Shown: piece by piece, positions 28,970 through 39,947 of the stretch
Layout: the number at the start of each line of letters is the position of its first letter
Position numbering within the stretch: position 1 is the first letter of the stretch
Assembly: GCA_963804825.1 (NCBI GenBank)
Contig: CAWDRV010000002.1
Span: 124,001 to 188,000 of the forward strand
DNA from: JBKQVT01 sp963804825
GTDB taxonomy: Bacteria > Planctomycetota > Planctomycetia > Pirellulales > Thermoguttaceae
Direction of reading: 5' to 3'
DNA length: 64,000 nt
Made by a program: the position numbers and the translations under genes
Notes under the pieces: model-generated
Database searches by the model: none
Told to the model about the DNA's origin: nothing
The model's input: only the letters and a program-made list of their open reading frames with translations

Positions 28970-30821
28970 TCAATCTTCGCCCGGGAAGACCATCGCCTCG
29001 GCGAAGGTTGACTCGAAGTCGGATTCCCGCGAGAGATCGACGTGCTCGATCCGCCGGGCCAGGTCGTCGGCCAACGCCCGGACACGCCGCGAAACGGCCG
29101 CCAACCGCGCCCCGGCCAGCGAGGTGTTGCCCTGGTAACGGATCCGCCGATGCTCGATCCCCGGCGGCAACAGCCCGATGCGTTGGGCATTCGCGCGGCG
29201 GATGAAGTTGCCGAACCCGCCGCCGACCAGCACGCGATCGAGGTCCGTCGGTTCCAGGCCGTGGCGGCGCAAGAGCAGGACAATGCCGGCCCGGATGGCC
29301 CCGGTGGCCAGTTGCAACTCGCGGAGGTCCCGCTGCGTGAGCACGATCGGCCGGCCGTCGGCCGTCTCGCCCTCGCCGGCCAGTTGCAGCGCCGCTTGCC
29401 CCTCGTGGAGAACGATCCGCCGGCCCAAGTCCGACGGCACGCCCGCGGGCAAGTCGCCGGGCATTGCCAGGCGCCCTTGCGGCGAGAGAACGCCGTGACG
29501 GAGCAACTCGGCGGCCGCGTCGATCAAGGCCGAGCCGCACAATCCGGCCGGCGGAACGTTGCCGATGACGTTGATCCGCAGACCGCCGTCCACGACGACC
29601 TTTTCGATGGCCCCGACCGTGCCGCGCATGCCGTGCAAGATCCGTGCGCCCTCGAAGGCGGGGCCGGCGGCCGTCGACGCAGCCGTCAGTCGCCCTTCGG
29701 AAAACAGCACGATCTCGCCGTTGGTGCCGATATCGACCAGGAGCGTCGGCTGCCGGGCGTCGGCCAGGCCGCGTGGCCAGCACGCCGGCCACGGTGTCGC
29801 CGCCCACGAAGCCGCCGATCACCGGCAGGACCCACGCCCGGCCGCGGGGATGGATGTGCAGCCCGACCTCAGCCGCCGCAGCGAGGAGACTCCGCCCGGC
29901 GGCCGGAACGAAAGGCACCTCGCCCAAGGCGCCGGGGTCCAGACGGCAGAACAACTGCTGCATGGTCGTGTTGCCGGCGACGGCAACCTCATAGACTTGC
30001 TGCCGCGGCACGCCCGACGCGGCGCAAAGCTCGCCGATCATTTCATCGACGGCCTCGGCAACGGCCGCCTGCAATTGCCGCAGGGCATCGCGGTCGGTTC
30101 GCGTGCGATGGATGCGCGAAAGGACGTCGTCGCCGAAGCGGGTTTGCGGATTCAGCCGCGAGACCACGGCCAGGTCGTGTCCCGAACGGGCGTCCAAAAG
30201 CGCGGCGGCCAGCGTGGTGGTGCCGACATCGACGGCCACGGCAAAGGCGTTCCACTCGGTGTTGCCGGGCTCGAAATCCAAGAGCCGGCCGTCGGCCTGG
30301 ACCGCCGTGCCGCGGAAGTTCGTCTCCCGCAGCCGCTGCGGCAGTCCGCGGAGCAGCTCCAAATCGACCTCCACCGGACCGAGGGCCTTCTCCAGCCGGA
30401 TGAGGTCGGCGGCGTCATCGCCGCGCGTCGGCGCGGGCAGCTCGACATACCGCTTGCACACGACCGGATCGACCTCGGCGGCGACGACGCCTTCCCAATG
30501 CACCAGGATCTGCTGGCGGGCGCTTTGCAGAGACGACTGCGGAACCAGCACGCTCGCGGGCCCTTCGACGGCGCATTGACACGCCAGCCGGCAGCCCGCT
30601 TGCAGCTCGTCGGCCGAGAAGAAGTTCCGTTCGGCGGGCGTGGGCTCGCCGCAGCCGCCGGCGACCACCACGCGGCACTTGCCGCAGACGGCCTGGCCGC
30701 CGCAGGGCGAATCCAAGACCAGGTCGGCCATGGCCGCCGCCTCCAGCAGCTTGGTCCCCCGCAGAACGTAGACGGTCTTTTCCAGCGCCTGAAACGTGAC
30801 CGGGACTTCCGTTTCACGCAT
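28970..30821 (-). CDS. RACo-like ATP-dependent corrinoid activator (2Fe-2S ferredoxin plus ASKHA/DUF4445), frame break
   Basis: A protein of about 617 residues. The N terminus is a plant-type 2Fe-2S domain with ligands CGGQAVCGKC and a later C in LACQC. The remainder is the ASKHA ATPase-like fold of DUF4445: AVAVDVGTTTLAAALLD, NPQTRFGDDVLSRI, VAGNTTMQQLFC, and after a frame change near 29770, VDIGTNGEIVLF, then AGPAFEGARILHGMRG and VLVGGGFGNFIRR. Known members reduce inactive Co(II) corrinoids of methyl transferases to Co(I) at the expense of ATP. The ATG overlaps the stop of the LysR gene by one base (TAATG), with GGAGG upstream. No corrinoid protein or methyltransferase lies nearby. Confidence 0.88.
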
Positions 30822-31724
30822 TAGAAGTCCTCCGTGCCGTCGGTTTGCACTTGTTGCAGGAGTTCGACGAACTTCGCGGCGGTGGGCGTGAAGACCTTCC
30901 GTTGCCGGTAGATGATGCCCAGCGGACGACGCAACTCCGGAGCAATCAGCCGCACGATCGCCAAGGCCCCGTTGCGGCTGGCCACGCGGACGGTCGGCTC
31001 CGGCAGGATGCTGACGCCGGCCCCGATCTCGACCGCCTGCTTGATGGTTTCAATATTGTCGAACTCCATCACCACGCGCGTATTCACCCCGCGCTGCCGC
31101 AAATAGCGATCGACTTCCTTCCGGATGATCAGGTCGCGGTCGAAGCCGACGAAATCTTCCCCCTGGAGGTGCTCGACCGTGACGGCCTGTTGTCCGGCCA
31201 GGCGGTGGTTGGGCGGGCAAACCAGCACCATCCGCTCCGATCGCAGCGGAATCACCTGCAAATCGGCCGACGCCGCCGGATAGGAGACGACCCCCAGGTC
31301 CACTTCGCCGTCCAGGACCGCGTCGTAGACCTTGTTGGGCCGCAGGTATTCCAGCCGGACCTTGGCCTTGGGATATTGCCGCATGAAGTCCTGCATGCAG
31401 CGGCTCATGTCGTGCAGCCCGACCGAATAGATCGACGCCACGCGAACCAACCCGGCGATCTCCATGCGCAGCGTTCGGACCCGGGCGTTCGACCGCGTCG
31501 TACAGCTCCAGGACTTCGCGGAAACCCTCGAAACAGGCTTCCCCTTCGGGCGTCAGCACGAACGGCCGCTTGGTCCGATCGACCAGTTGGATCCCGAAAT
31601 GCTCCTCGATGCGATGGACCGACTGGGTCGCCGCCGACTGGCTGACTTCGTTCAACGCGGCGCCGCGGGAGAAGCTCTGATGGGTGATGACATCGCAGAA
31701 GATGCGGATAGTTTCGATGTTCAT
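30821..31724 (-). CDS. LysR-family transcriptional regulator, frame break
   Basis: A regulator of about 300 residues. The winged helix is complete: MNIETIRIFCDVITHQSFSR, ALNEVSQSAATQSVHRIEEH and FGIQLVDRTKRPFVLTPEG. The frame changes near 31475, and the periplasmic-binding-like effector domain continues (LVRVASIYSVGLHDMSRCM, GEVDLGVVSYPA, EIGAGVSILPEPTVRV). It is CysB/Cbl-like in style, but the ligand cannot be named. It is coupled to the RACo-like gene by a one-base overlap, so it may control corrinoid-dependent metabolism. A perfect dyad stands directly upstream. Confidence 0.9.
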
Positions 31725-31730
31725 AAGGGT

Positions 31731-31745
31731 ATCTTATCATAAGAT
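31731..31745 (-). promoter_or_regulatory. Putative LysR box
   Basis: ATCTTAT-C-ATAAGAT is a perfect dyad that contains T-N11-A, the usual core of LysR binding sites. It lies six bases before the regulator's start codon, consistent with autoregulation. Confidence 0.55.
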
Positions 31746-31878
31746 GCTCTTATTATCAACACCCATGAATAAAGTGGCGATAAAGTCCACGTCCCGGGGG
31801 CTTTTACCGGTAATTTTCATCCTTCACCCCCCTTCCCCCTTCCGCCCTCCCCCCTTCCGCCTTTCCCCCCCTCGTTTC

Positions 31879-31907
31879 TTGACTTCGCGGCGGTGGTTAG
31901 TTACCCT
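31879..31907 (+). promoter_or_regulatory. Possible promoter of the thioredoxin-like gene
   Basis: TTGACT is followed after 17 bases by TACCCT, about 84 bases before the gene start. The -35 is good and the -10 is weak. Confidence 0.35.
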
Positions 31908-31990
31908 TATGGATGTGGAGTGGCCGGAAGGGGGTAGATTCCTCGGGCGCCAAACCCACGCGACCTCGAGAATGAGAAGGAACCGAGGCG

Positions 31991-33029
31991 ATGAGATTTT
32001 TCGCGCTGGCGGCGGCTGTGTTTTTTCTCGCGTTTGGAGTGCGTGCAGTCGGGCGCCCGACAAGCAGGATGCAAACAAGGATGCCCCGAAGCCGGCCGGC
32101 GATTCCGTCCCGCTCGCCTCGGTGAAATGGAGCGGTCCGGCGCCGAGCCTGGAGGCGATGCGGGGCAAAACGGTCGTCGTGCTGATCTATGCCACGTGGT
32201 GCCCGAAGTGCAACACGTGGTCGGGCGACCTCGGGAAGCAGTTGCTGGCTGCCACCGCGGGGAAACCCATCGTCATCTTGGCCGTCAACGCCGACCGGAG
32301 TCCGCCGACCCCGGCGCTGGAGAAGTATGTTTCGGAACGCCATTTCATCGCCCCCAACGTGGTTCACGGCTACGATCCCGGGATTGCGAAGCGGCTTGGC
32401 TTCGATACTGAACTTTGGCAGTACGTCTGGATCGATCCGTCGGGCAAGGCGATCCGTCGCGGTTCCGCGGGGTCGTTTAATGAAAAGGCCGACAAGTCGA
32501 AGGAGTTCTCCTTGCCCGCCGATCTGGCCAAGTGCTCGGACCCGGGCAAGTTCAAGGCGATCCGCGAGGGGATGTCGGAACGGGTCGAAGAGCTGCTGTG
32601 GCCGCTGGAGCTGGGCATTGTCTCGGACCGGGTGTTGATCAAGTCGCGTGCCGGGCTGAACAACGACCAGAAGAAGGAACTCAAGAGCGGCATCGACCGG
32701 TTTCTCGACGCCCAGCTTGAGGAAATCCGCGACCTGAACAAGGGCTCGATGGCGGAGCGGTTCCAAGCGTACGACAAGGCCGTTGTCTTGGCCGGAATGT
32801 TCAAGGCCAGCCCGCAGAACAAGAAGGCCAAGGAGACGGTCACGTCGTTGCAGAAGGACGAGAAGTTCAAGAAGGAACTGGACGCGAAAAAGGCTTACGA
32901 GAAGATGATGCACCAGGCCTCGCTTGCCCCCGCTCGTCGTGAAAACATGCTGCGGCGCTGGCCAAGCGGTACGAGGGCACGCAGTACGGCAAGATGGCTG
33001 CCGATGCGGCCGCAACCAAACCCGAGTGA
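31991..33029 (+). CDS. Exported thioredoxin-like protein, frame breaks
   Basis: A protein of about 345 residues. ATG 31991 opens a signal peptide (MRFFALAAAVFFLAFGVRAV). After a frame change near 32050 the reading gives LEAMRGKTVVVLIYATWCPK with the redox-type CxxC (WCPKC), then GKPIVILAVNADRS, as in TlpA/ResA-type folds. The C-terminal half is helical and charged with no known domain. A second break near 32955 leads to LAKRYEGTQYGKMAADAA and the stop at 33027. It probably acts as a periplasmic thiol oxidoreductase or a redox-fold scaffold. It converges on the cyclophilin/RTX gene. Confidence 0.75.
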
Positions 33030-33045
33030 CAACGCCCGAGGGGCG

Positions 33046-35728
33046 TCACGTCTTCACGGTGTCCGCGACGCCGGGCAAGAACCACGTTTGGCCCCCTCCC
33101 TTGACCAGCGTATCGTTTTGCGCGGAGTCTTGGAAGGTCTTGCCCACGACGAGGGCATAGGGGCCCGTCAGTCCGCTGGCCAGCGGGATTCGGGTGCGCG
33201 ACGTAACCATTCTGGACACCGCCAGTTCGTTCAGGAGGCCGAGCAGGGCCTGGTCGTTGGCGTCGTAGCTGGTGCTGCCGCCGATCAACAGGCTTCTGCC
33301 GCTGCCGCCGTAGAGGGTGCAGACGCCGCTGCCGGCGATCAAGACGCAGGCGCCGGAGCCGCCGTAGAGGGTGTCGTTGCCGCCGCCGCCCACCAGCACG
33401 GTATTGCCCGAGCCGGCGCGGAGGATGTCGTTTCCGGCGCCGCCGCGGATGATGCCGGCGCCGGTGCCGCCGGTCAGGACGTCGGCGTAGGCGGTGCCGA
33501 CCAGGTTCTGGAACACGCCTTGCAGCGCGAGGGTTTTCCCCCACGGAGCGATGGTTTGCGCCTGGCCCTTGGCGAGCCCCAGGTTCAACGTGACGCCGGC
33601 CGAGTCGCCGGAGAAGTCCAAGGTATTGCTGCCGCCGGCGTCGGTGATCTTGACGTTCGCCGGGCTGGAGTTGAGAACGTAGTCGTCGTTGCCGATGCCG
33701 CCTTTAAGCTGGATCCCCCCTTGCACGCCGCTGTAGTTGATCGTCAGGCCGCCGGCAACGAGACTCGCGCCGTTGAGCGTGTAGGTGGTGGCGGCGTTGG
33801 TGCCGCGGACCACCAGCACGTCGGCCGGCGAGCCGGCGCCGGCGGCGAATATCATCCCCAGCGGCAGCGAGAAGGCGCCGCCGTAGTTCATGTCGACGGT
33901 GAGTTGTTCCGCCGTGTTGTCGGCCCCGTTGATCTGCACCGCGCTGAGCGACGCGATGGTCTGGTTCAACAAGACCGCGCCGGTGGTGTCGTTGACCAAC
34001 TGCAAATTGACGCCCGAACGCCGCAACGTGAAGTGGTTCGTGCTCAGGCCGCTGGGTAAGTTGACCACCTGGGACGCCTGAGTGTCGACCGTGACTTTCA
34101 GGGCCGACGACAAAGGACTCTGCAGGGTCGCGGAATTGTGGTCGTTGCCGTCGTTGAGGGCGACGCTGATGTCGCTGGTCGAATAGGTCTGCAAGGCCGT
34201 GAACGTGTGCGGCCGTCGGTCAGCGTGGTCGAGCTGTTGGCGGTGATGCTCACGCTCACAGTGCTGCTATAGCTGCTGGCGGTGGCGGGGGCGGTGACGC
34301 TTCCGATCGGGGTGCTGCTGCCGTCGCAGTAGAGCGTGACGGTGAGCCCGCTGAACACGCCGTTCACCTGGAACTCCACGAATTGTTGATCGGCCGTGAC
34401 CCCCGACACCGACGGCGACGTCAGCGTCAGGCTGGTGGGGGCCGTGGGCGTCACCAGCACGGGCACCACTTGGGTATCCCAATTGGGGCTCGTGTCATAG
34501 TAGTTTATCACGCCCAGGTAGACCTCGCTGAGGCCCGCGAAGCCGGCCGCCGGCGTGACCGTGAACTCGCCCGTCGAATTGTTGAAACTGTCGCTGGGGA
34601 TGGTCAACGAGCCGTCGGACGGCGTACCCGGGTCATAGCCGTAATATGCCGTGGTGCCGCTCGGAACGTAGGACGGCGGGGTGACCGTCACAGACTGGCC
34701 GGCCGTCGTCGTGATCGTGGGAATGGTCTCGTAGTAAGGCTCGAGGGTATTCGTCCCGGCCACCACCGTCACGCTGATGGGCGGCTCGGTGACGGTGTCG
34801 AGAGGGTTGCCGTCGCTCATGGTCAGGGTGACCGTGTACGGGCCGCCGACGCCCGTGCTCGGGGCACTCAGCTCCAGCACGCTGTCCTGGGTGTCGGTGA
34901 TGATCGAAATGCTGTCGATGATCACGGGGTTATTGGGCTGCAACATGCCTGTCGTGGGATTCGTGGTCGTCGTGAAGGCCCGCAATCGTCTGGCGGAGGG
35001 CGTCGCCCCGGACCATATAGCCGATGATCGGATAGCGGAAGTCCCACGAGGGTTCGACCTGGTTGGTGATGAAGAACTGGGAGTTGTCGTTGTCGCTGAT
35101 GGGCGTTCCGGATTGGCTGCCGCTCTTGGCCAGGGCCAGCACGTCGGCACTGGTATAGACCAGGTTGGGATCATAGGCGTCGTCGGACGTGATGCTGTAG
35201 CCGCCGCCGCTATTGGTGTTGTTCGTGCTGCCGGCTTGAAGCACGTCGGGGTCGTCGCGGAAGAAGATCATATGGTTGTCGTCCGCCGGCAGGGTGTCGC
35301 CCGGCGCGCTGTTGTAGAAGCCCGACGTCACCAGGTTGGCGAAATAGTTGTCGAGCGGCCGTCATGTCGCTGAAGTTGTCGAACAACATGAAATCCATGT
35401 CGCCGGAAAACGCCAGTCCGTTATTATCCGTGCCGTGGACCGCAATCTGCACGACCCGGTTGGTCGAGGGCATGACGGTCGCCGTCACCGAGCCGGAACT
35501 GCTGGCGACGCTGTAGGTGATGTTCGTGGCCCCGCTGCCCGTCAGGGACAGCATCAGAGGCTGGCCGGCGGTGACCGTCACGGCGGTGGGCAGATTCAGC
35601 ACGCTCAGCGCCAGCAGGCACCGCGGTTCGAGTGCTTCCAGGCGCGCCCGGCGAGATCGCTGGACGTTGTGCCGTGATTTCTTTGCACGCCGCGCTTTCG
35701 AGTTCCGGAAAAGGCCAAACATCGCCAT
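33046..35728 (-). CDS. Extracellular cyclophilin-type PPIase with C-terminal RTX-like repeats, frame breaks
   Basis: A large surface or secreted protein of about 890 residues. The N terminus is strongly basic and ends in ARLEALEPRCLLALSVLNL, the signal typical of large planctomycete exported proteins. A cyclophilin domain follows: DMDFMLFDNFSDMTA, TSGFYNSAPGD, LALAKSG, NSQFFITNQVEPSWDFRYPI and a REQTIAGL-like DALRQTIAGL. The usual FHR motif is altered (MIFFRDD). Ig-like stretches then lead to glycine-rich RTX-type units (GGAGNDILRAG, GGGGNDTLYGG) that could bind calcium. Frames change near 35355, 34985 and 34215. It would assist folding or adhesion outside the cell. Confidence 0.75.
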
Positions 35729-36017
35729 CGTTGTGCTCCGCGAGAAGAGGACCGACCTAAATCGCCCAAGTGAAAAAGTTGGGGAATATAGGTCTATCTT
35801 AACCGATCTGCGCGACCGTGGCCAACAATTGCCACAAGATTTTGGCCGCCGGCCGGCCCTGCGGTAGCGATTAGACCGTTTGCGTTGGTAATGACGCCGG
35901 CCCAACGATCAAGGCACATCCTGGTGGGGAGGAACCATCCTATAAAAAGTTCACCACCGTCAGAGGTGTACCGGAACGGGCACGCGACGCCCGCGGGACG
36001 AGGCGACAGCGGTTGGC

Positions 36018-36694
36018 TCAGCGGCCGGCCCGGTCCATTTGGTCCAACAGTTCACCGACAAACCCGTGAACGTCGTCGGTGGCGCGAATGACCAGGACGT
36101 GCTGGTTTCGCCAGTAATAGATGGAGCCCAGACCGCCGTTGACGTCCCAGGTCTCCGGTGCGATGGTGGTTTGGATCAGCTCGACGAGGCTCTGGCCGTA
36201 ATCGGCATCAGCCCCGTTGGGACCGCCGGCCCCAGGGGCCGCCATCCCCACGCCCGCTGCGCCGGCGGGCGCTGCCTGCGCCAACACCCCGGGGGCTTTC
36301 CCAATCTTTGCCACCGCGCCCGGCTGCTGCTGGGCCAAGCGCTTCTGGCGAGCAACGCTGCGGGCGATCATCCGCGACAATCGCACCAGCCGGCCGCGGA
36401 CCTTGCGCGAAGCTCGTCGCGATCGGCGGCGGGCAGACGGGTGTCCGCCTGGAGTTCCTTGTAGAGCACCAGGAAGTCGCGTGCCGCCGCGTCGGCGTTC
36501 TTTTCGTTCGCCCGAGCCCATCGCTTCAAGGCCGCATGGACCGCTTCCGCCAATGCCCGCCCGGTGCGCAGCGCCGCCGGCTTTTCCACCTGACTGTTGG
36601 ACGTCGACGATGCCGACGCCAATGCCCCTGAGGGGGCCGCCGGCTCGCTGGTCGGCCCCGCTAAGACCAACACCGCAACCCAAACAATCGACAT
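36018..36694 (-). CDS. Small exported protein with secretin-like C-terminal motif, frame break
   Basis: About 225 residues. The N terminus is a signal peptide (MSIVWVAVLVLAGPTS), then a Ser/Ala-rich linker and a helical charged part. The frame changes near 36410. The C terminus, SLVELIQTTIAPETWDVNGG then GSIYYWRNQHVLVIRATDDV and HGFVGELLDQM, resembles the short N-domain repeats of type II/III secretins, which end in a line such as VLVVRQT followed by an interface helix. A full secretin barrel is absent, so it may be an accessory periplasmic protein. No partner is encoded nearby. Confidence 0.55.
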
Positions 36695-36866
36695 GACTAG
36701 GACCTCCTTCTTCTGTTCCCTACTGCCAAGATCGGATGCCCTCTACCCGTCAGACTAGCACTTCGAGGCGGAATATTCAATGCCTTTCCGTTTCGCCTCT
36801 TGCGCACCACTCGGGGGGGTAGGGGGCCGAACGAGAGCCGACGCTCGTACGTCTTTCCAAATGTTC

Positions 36867-37000
36867 GTAACCGTTCACAGGTCGGAAAACAAGGAGAGGG
36901 AACCGCGGATAGACGCGGATAAACGCAGTTGATTGAAGCCATTTTTCCGCGTTTATCTGCGTTAATCCGCGGTTTCTCCGCCGGTAGCGTGAACGGTTAC
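36867..37000. repeat. 134-base nested palindrome (MITE-like)
   Basis: The outer arms GTAACCGTTCAC (36867-36878) and GTGAACGGTTAC (36989-37000) are perfect complements. Inside, AACCGCGGATAGACGCGGAT (from 36901) pairs imperfectly with the segment ending ATCCGCGGTTT near 36975. The whole can fold into one long hairpin. No ORF is present. It fills the gap between the secretin-like gene and mscL. Confidence 0.75.
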
Positions 37001-37009
37001 AAATGTTTT

Positions 37010-37085
37010 TGCAGGAAACCCCGTTGGTCGCTTGCGGTTTCGCAAGCAACGCCGACTGGCAGAAACCATCCGTAAGTCGCATTCA
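37010..37085. repeat. Dispersed intergenic hairpin repeat, copy 2
   Basis: The core is CGCTTGCG-GTTT-CGCAAGCA (37029-37048). GGAAACCCCG precedes and GACTGGCAGAAACCATCC follows, closely matching copies 1 and 3. It ends in the last codons of mscL. Confidence 0.7.
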
Positions 37086-37484
37086 GCGCCCCGTCAGTTC
37101 CGACGTGCAATTCGGGCAGCGGTTGGCTTGGATCGGGATCGTGGTGCTGCACCTCGGACACTCCTTGGTCGTCGCGGCAACGGGCGGCGTCCTCTTCAGC
37201 CGGTTGATTTGCTTGACGACCAGGAAGATGGCAAACGCCACAATCACAAAATCCACCACCGAGTTGACGAAGGCGCCGTACTTGATCGCCGTCTTGTCGT
37301 TGAGGTGGATCATAAGATTGGCAAAATCCATCTGGCCCAGCAACAGGCCGAGCGGCGGCATGATGATGTCGTTGACCAACGACGTGATGATCTTGCCAAA
37401 CGCCGCACCGATCACAATCCCGACGGCCATGTCCATGGCATTGCCTTTGACGGCGAACTCTTTGAACTCCTTGAGCATTCCCAT
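37083..37484 (-). CDS. mscL: Large-conductance mechanosensitive channel with C-terminal zinc ribbon
   Basis: A 133-residue MscL. The N-terminal amphipathic helix (MLKEFKEFAVKGNAMDMAVG) and first helix (VIGAAFGKIITSLVNDIIMP) are typical. The second helix is VDFVIVAFAIFLVVKQINRL. The tail carries two CxxC motifs (CPRC and CPNC), a zinc ribbon found in a subset of MscL proteins. The channel opens under membrane tension and protects against osmotic downshock. ATG 37484 has GGAGG eight bases upstream, better than the ATG at 37499. Confidence 0.95.
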   Translation of the reverse strand: MGMLKEFKEFAVKGNAMDMAVGIVIGAAFGKIITSLVNDIIMPPLGLLLGQMDFANLMIHLNDKTAIKYGAFVNSVVDFVIVAFAIFLVVKQINRLKRTPPVAATTKECPRCSTTIPIQANRCPNCTSELTGR

Positions 37485-37561
37485 GTTTGGAACCTCCATT
37501 GGTTGGAAGAAAGGGTGTGCCCGCTTCCCAATCCGGAGACCCGCTGTTTTCCGATCCGGAG

Positions 37562-39905
37562 TTACCGCTTCTGGCCCGCGGCTTTCACCTCCACCCGGCC
37601 GTCACCGATGCGGCCGTCGCTGTGCGCGTCGGCCAACACGTCGAACGCGGCGTCCGCCTCGGGCAAGTCGAAGCTGATCTGCACGCGGCCGTCGGGGCCG
37701 GCGATCGCCAACGGATTCCAGTAGAGCACGTTCACCTTCGCGCCCTTCTGGCCCGGCGACCCGGCTGCCGACCCGGCCACGCGCCGGTACGTGAATCGCC
37801 GGGTGGCGAAGGTCTTCAGGGTCTTGGGAACAGCCGCCTTGGCCGGCGCCGACCGATCGCCGGCGTCGGCGGGCGGCTTCACGGCAAAGGGCGCCAGCGG
37901 AGCGACCCTCCGGTCGATCTTGTGCCGGCCGGGCTCCATGAGGTTCAAGCCGATCAGCACGCAGCACGCGGCGGCGGCCACGGTGGGGAGCCATAGACGC
38001 AGCCCCGACACGACTTTCAGGATCGCCAGCATCGTGACCAGCAGCAATAGTCCCAAGCCGCCGAAGAAACAGAGGACCACCGGGGCGTCGAGCGCGCGGG
38101 TCCGCGTCTGCTGGTAATCGGTGAGGGTCTTTTCGTATTCCGCGCGCAGCTTGGTCAAGTTGTCGAACATCAGCGGCGGCGTGTCGGCGCCGCGGCGCGC
38201 CGCCCGCCTTGCGTCCCCAGGAGCAGGTCCATCGCGGCCGCGGCGTCCGTGTCGTCGAAGGGGTGGAAATCGGCGTGATCGAGGTCCACTCGCCCTCCCA
38301 GCTTTTCGCCAAGCAGGAACCGCGTGGTCGCGCCGACCGAAGGTCCGTCGAACTGGCGGAGCAAGTCCCGGTCGAGCGCGGTCACGCTCAGGGCGGCGGG
38401 GACCGGGTCCCCTTTCTCATTGGCAACGATCAGCGTAAGGTCGGCCTTGCCGTGGGCCGCATCCCGCGCCGGGCGGTCCGCCGCGCGGACCGTCAACCGC
38501 CGCGACATCTGCCGATAGACCAGCCGCTCGGCCACAAGCTGAGGCGGACTGCTGCTGTAGTCGTGGACCGTCAGGCGGATCACCCCGCCGGTCTGCTCGT
38601 CCACGGGGATGACGACCTGGTTGGCGCCGTGATCGTGTCCCTGGAGCGTGGTGATCAGCATTTGCTCGCCGACGGGCACGCCGCGGCACCATGCCACGAC
38701 CACCAGCGGAATGCCCTCCTTGGCCGCCCGAATGTTGAACTCCAGCGAGGCGTCGGCGGCGAAAATGCCGCTGCCGGCGCTGAGGACGATCTTCCGCTCG
38801 GCCGTGACCTCCGGCAACTTGCACGGCTGGCCGATGCCCTTGGGGCTCGTGATCTTCAGCCGATACGACAGCCCCTGGCTCGGCACAAGGCTGAACGAGC
38901 CCATGCCTTCCTCCGCGGTTTCCACCGCAACGACCTCATGGTCGAGGTTGTCCAGGACGATGCCCTTCAGTCGGGCCGGCTTGCCCAACGGATCGCGCAG
39001 CGGTGAAGTAGACGCGGTTTTCGAGGTCCGCAACCAACTCGCCCCCCTCGGGATAGAACGCGACCTCGAACTTGCCCGGCACTTCCTTCGCCGGTCCCTG
39101 CCGCGGCTGCGGCCCGCGGCGGATGAAAAAGGACCGCTCCTGCCGGGCAAAGGCGCGGTCCATGCTGCGGGCGACCAACGTGTACTTTCCGTCGGGGGAC
39201 TGCCCGGGGATGACCAACGCGCCGTTGCCCACCCCACGGTCGGTCATGCCCTCCAGCGCCGATCCGGCAACCACCGCGCCGGACGGATCGAGGACCTCGA
39301 AGTGGATCGGCAGCGCACGGTCGGCGGCAAGGCCGAATCGCGAAAGCGTCAGCGAGCGGTAATAGACCGTTTCGCCCGGCTGGTAGCATGGTTGGTCGAG
39401 GGTCAGTTGCGTGTCGTATTGGGTGGGTTGGACCGCCAGCACGGTCTTCACTTCCTCGCGCTGGCCGGCATGGATGGCCGCCACGTCCAACTCCGTGAGC
39501 GACGGCAGGGCCATGTCGGCCGGGATCGTGATGCGCCAGCGGCCGCTTTCATAGGACGTTTCCTTGGTTTCATTGCGATCGATCAACCGCTTGCCGTCGG
39601 GCGAGCGCAGCGACCACTCGATCGACGACGCCAGCGGATCGCCCGTGACGGTGGTCGTGATGATGTTGTACTCCGCCGGCGTGCCCGACTCCAGCGCGGC
39701 CGGGCCGGTGACGATCAGGCGGAGATAGGCGGCGGCCATGGTCTCGTTCTGCTTCCGATCGTAGAGCCATCCGCCCACGGAAGTCCCCAGCAGTGCGACG
39801 GCCGTCAGGCCGACGATCCAACTGGCCGCCCTTGCCCACGGGGCCGCCCGGCGCGCCGTTGGATTTCTTGCCGATGGGGGGTAACGGTTCGGGGGCAGTG
39901 GTCAT
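37562..39905 (-). CDS. Short membrane-anchored alpha-2-macroglobulin-like protein, frame breaks
   Basis: About 780 residues after joining frames (breaks near 39840, 39000 and 38215). An N-terminal anchor (SWIVGLTAVALLGTSVGGWL) is followed by macroglobulin-type beta domains: QYDTQLTLDQPCYQPGETVY, PIHFEVLDPSGAVVAGS, KFEVAFYPEGGELVADLENR and IPLVVVAWCRGVPVG. A second membrane region follows (VVLCFFGGLGLLLLVTMLAI). The protein ends soon after VNVLYWNPLAIAGPDGRVQI then SFDLPEADAAFDVLADAHS, where full-length A2M proteins continue into the A2M and thioester domains. It therefore lacks the protease-trapping half. It may be a truncated or specialised colonisation-factor-like protein. Confidence 0.65.
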
Positions 39906-39947
39906 GCGTCGTTTCTCCGCGGGCCCGCGCCGACCATTATCCGCTTG

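Noticed and set aside
31966..31985. CGAGAATGAGAAGG shared with the cysE leader at 16441
   Set aside because: A match of this length is expected about once by chance in a window of this size, and the contexts differ.
31684..31990. Extended N terminus of the thioredoxin-like protein
   Set aside because: The upstream frame overlaps the LysR start and lacks any signal; ATG 31991 gives a clear signal peptide once one frame change is allowed.
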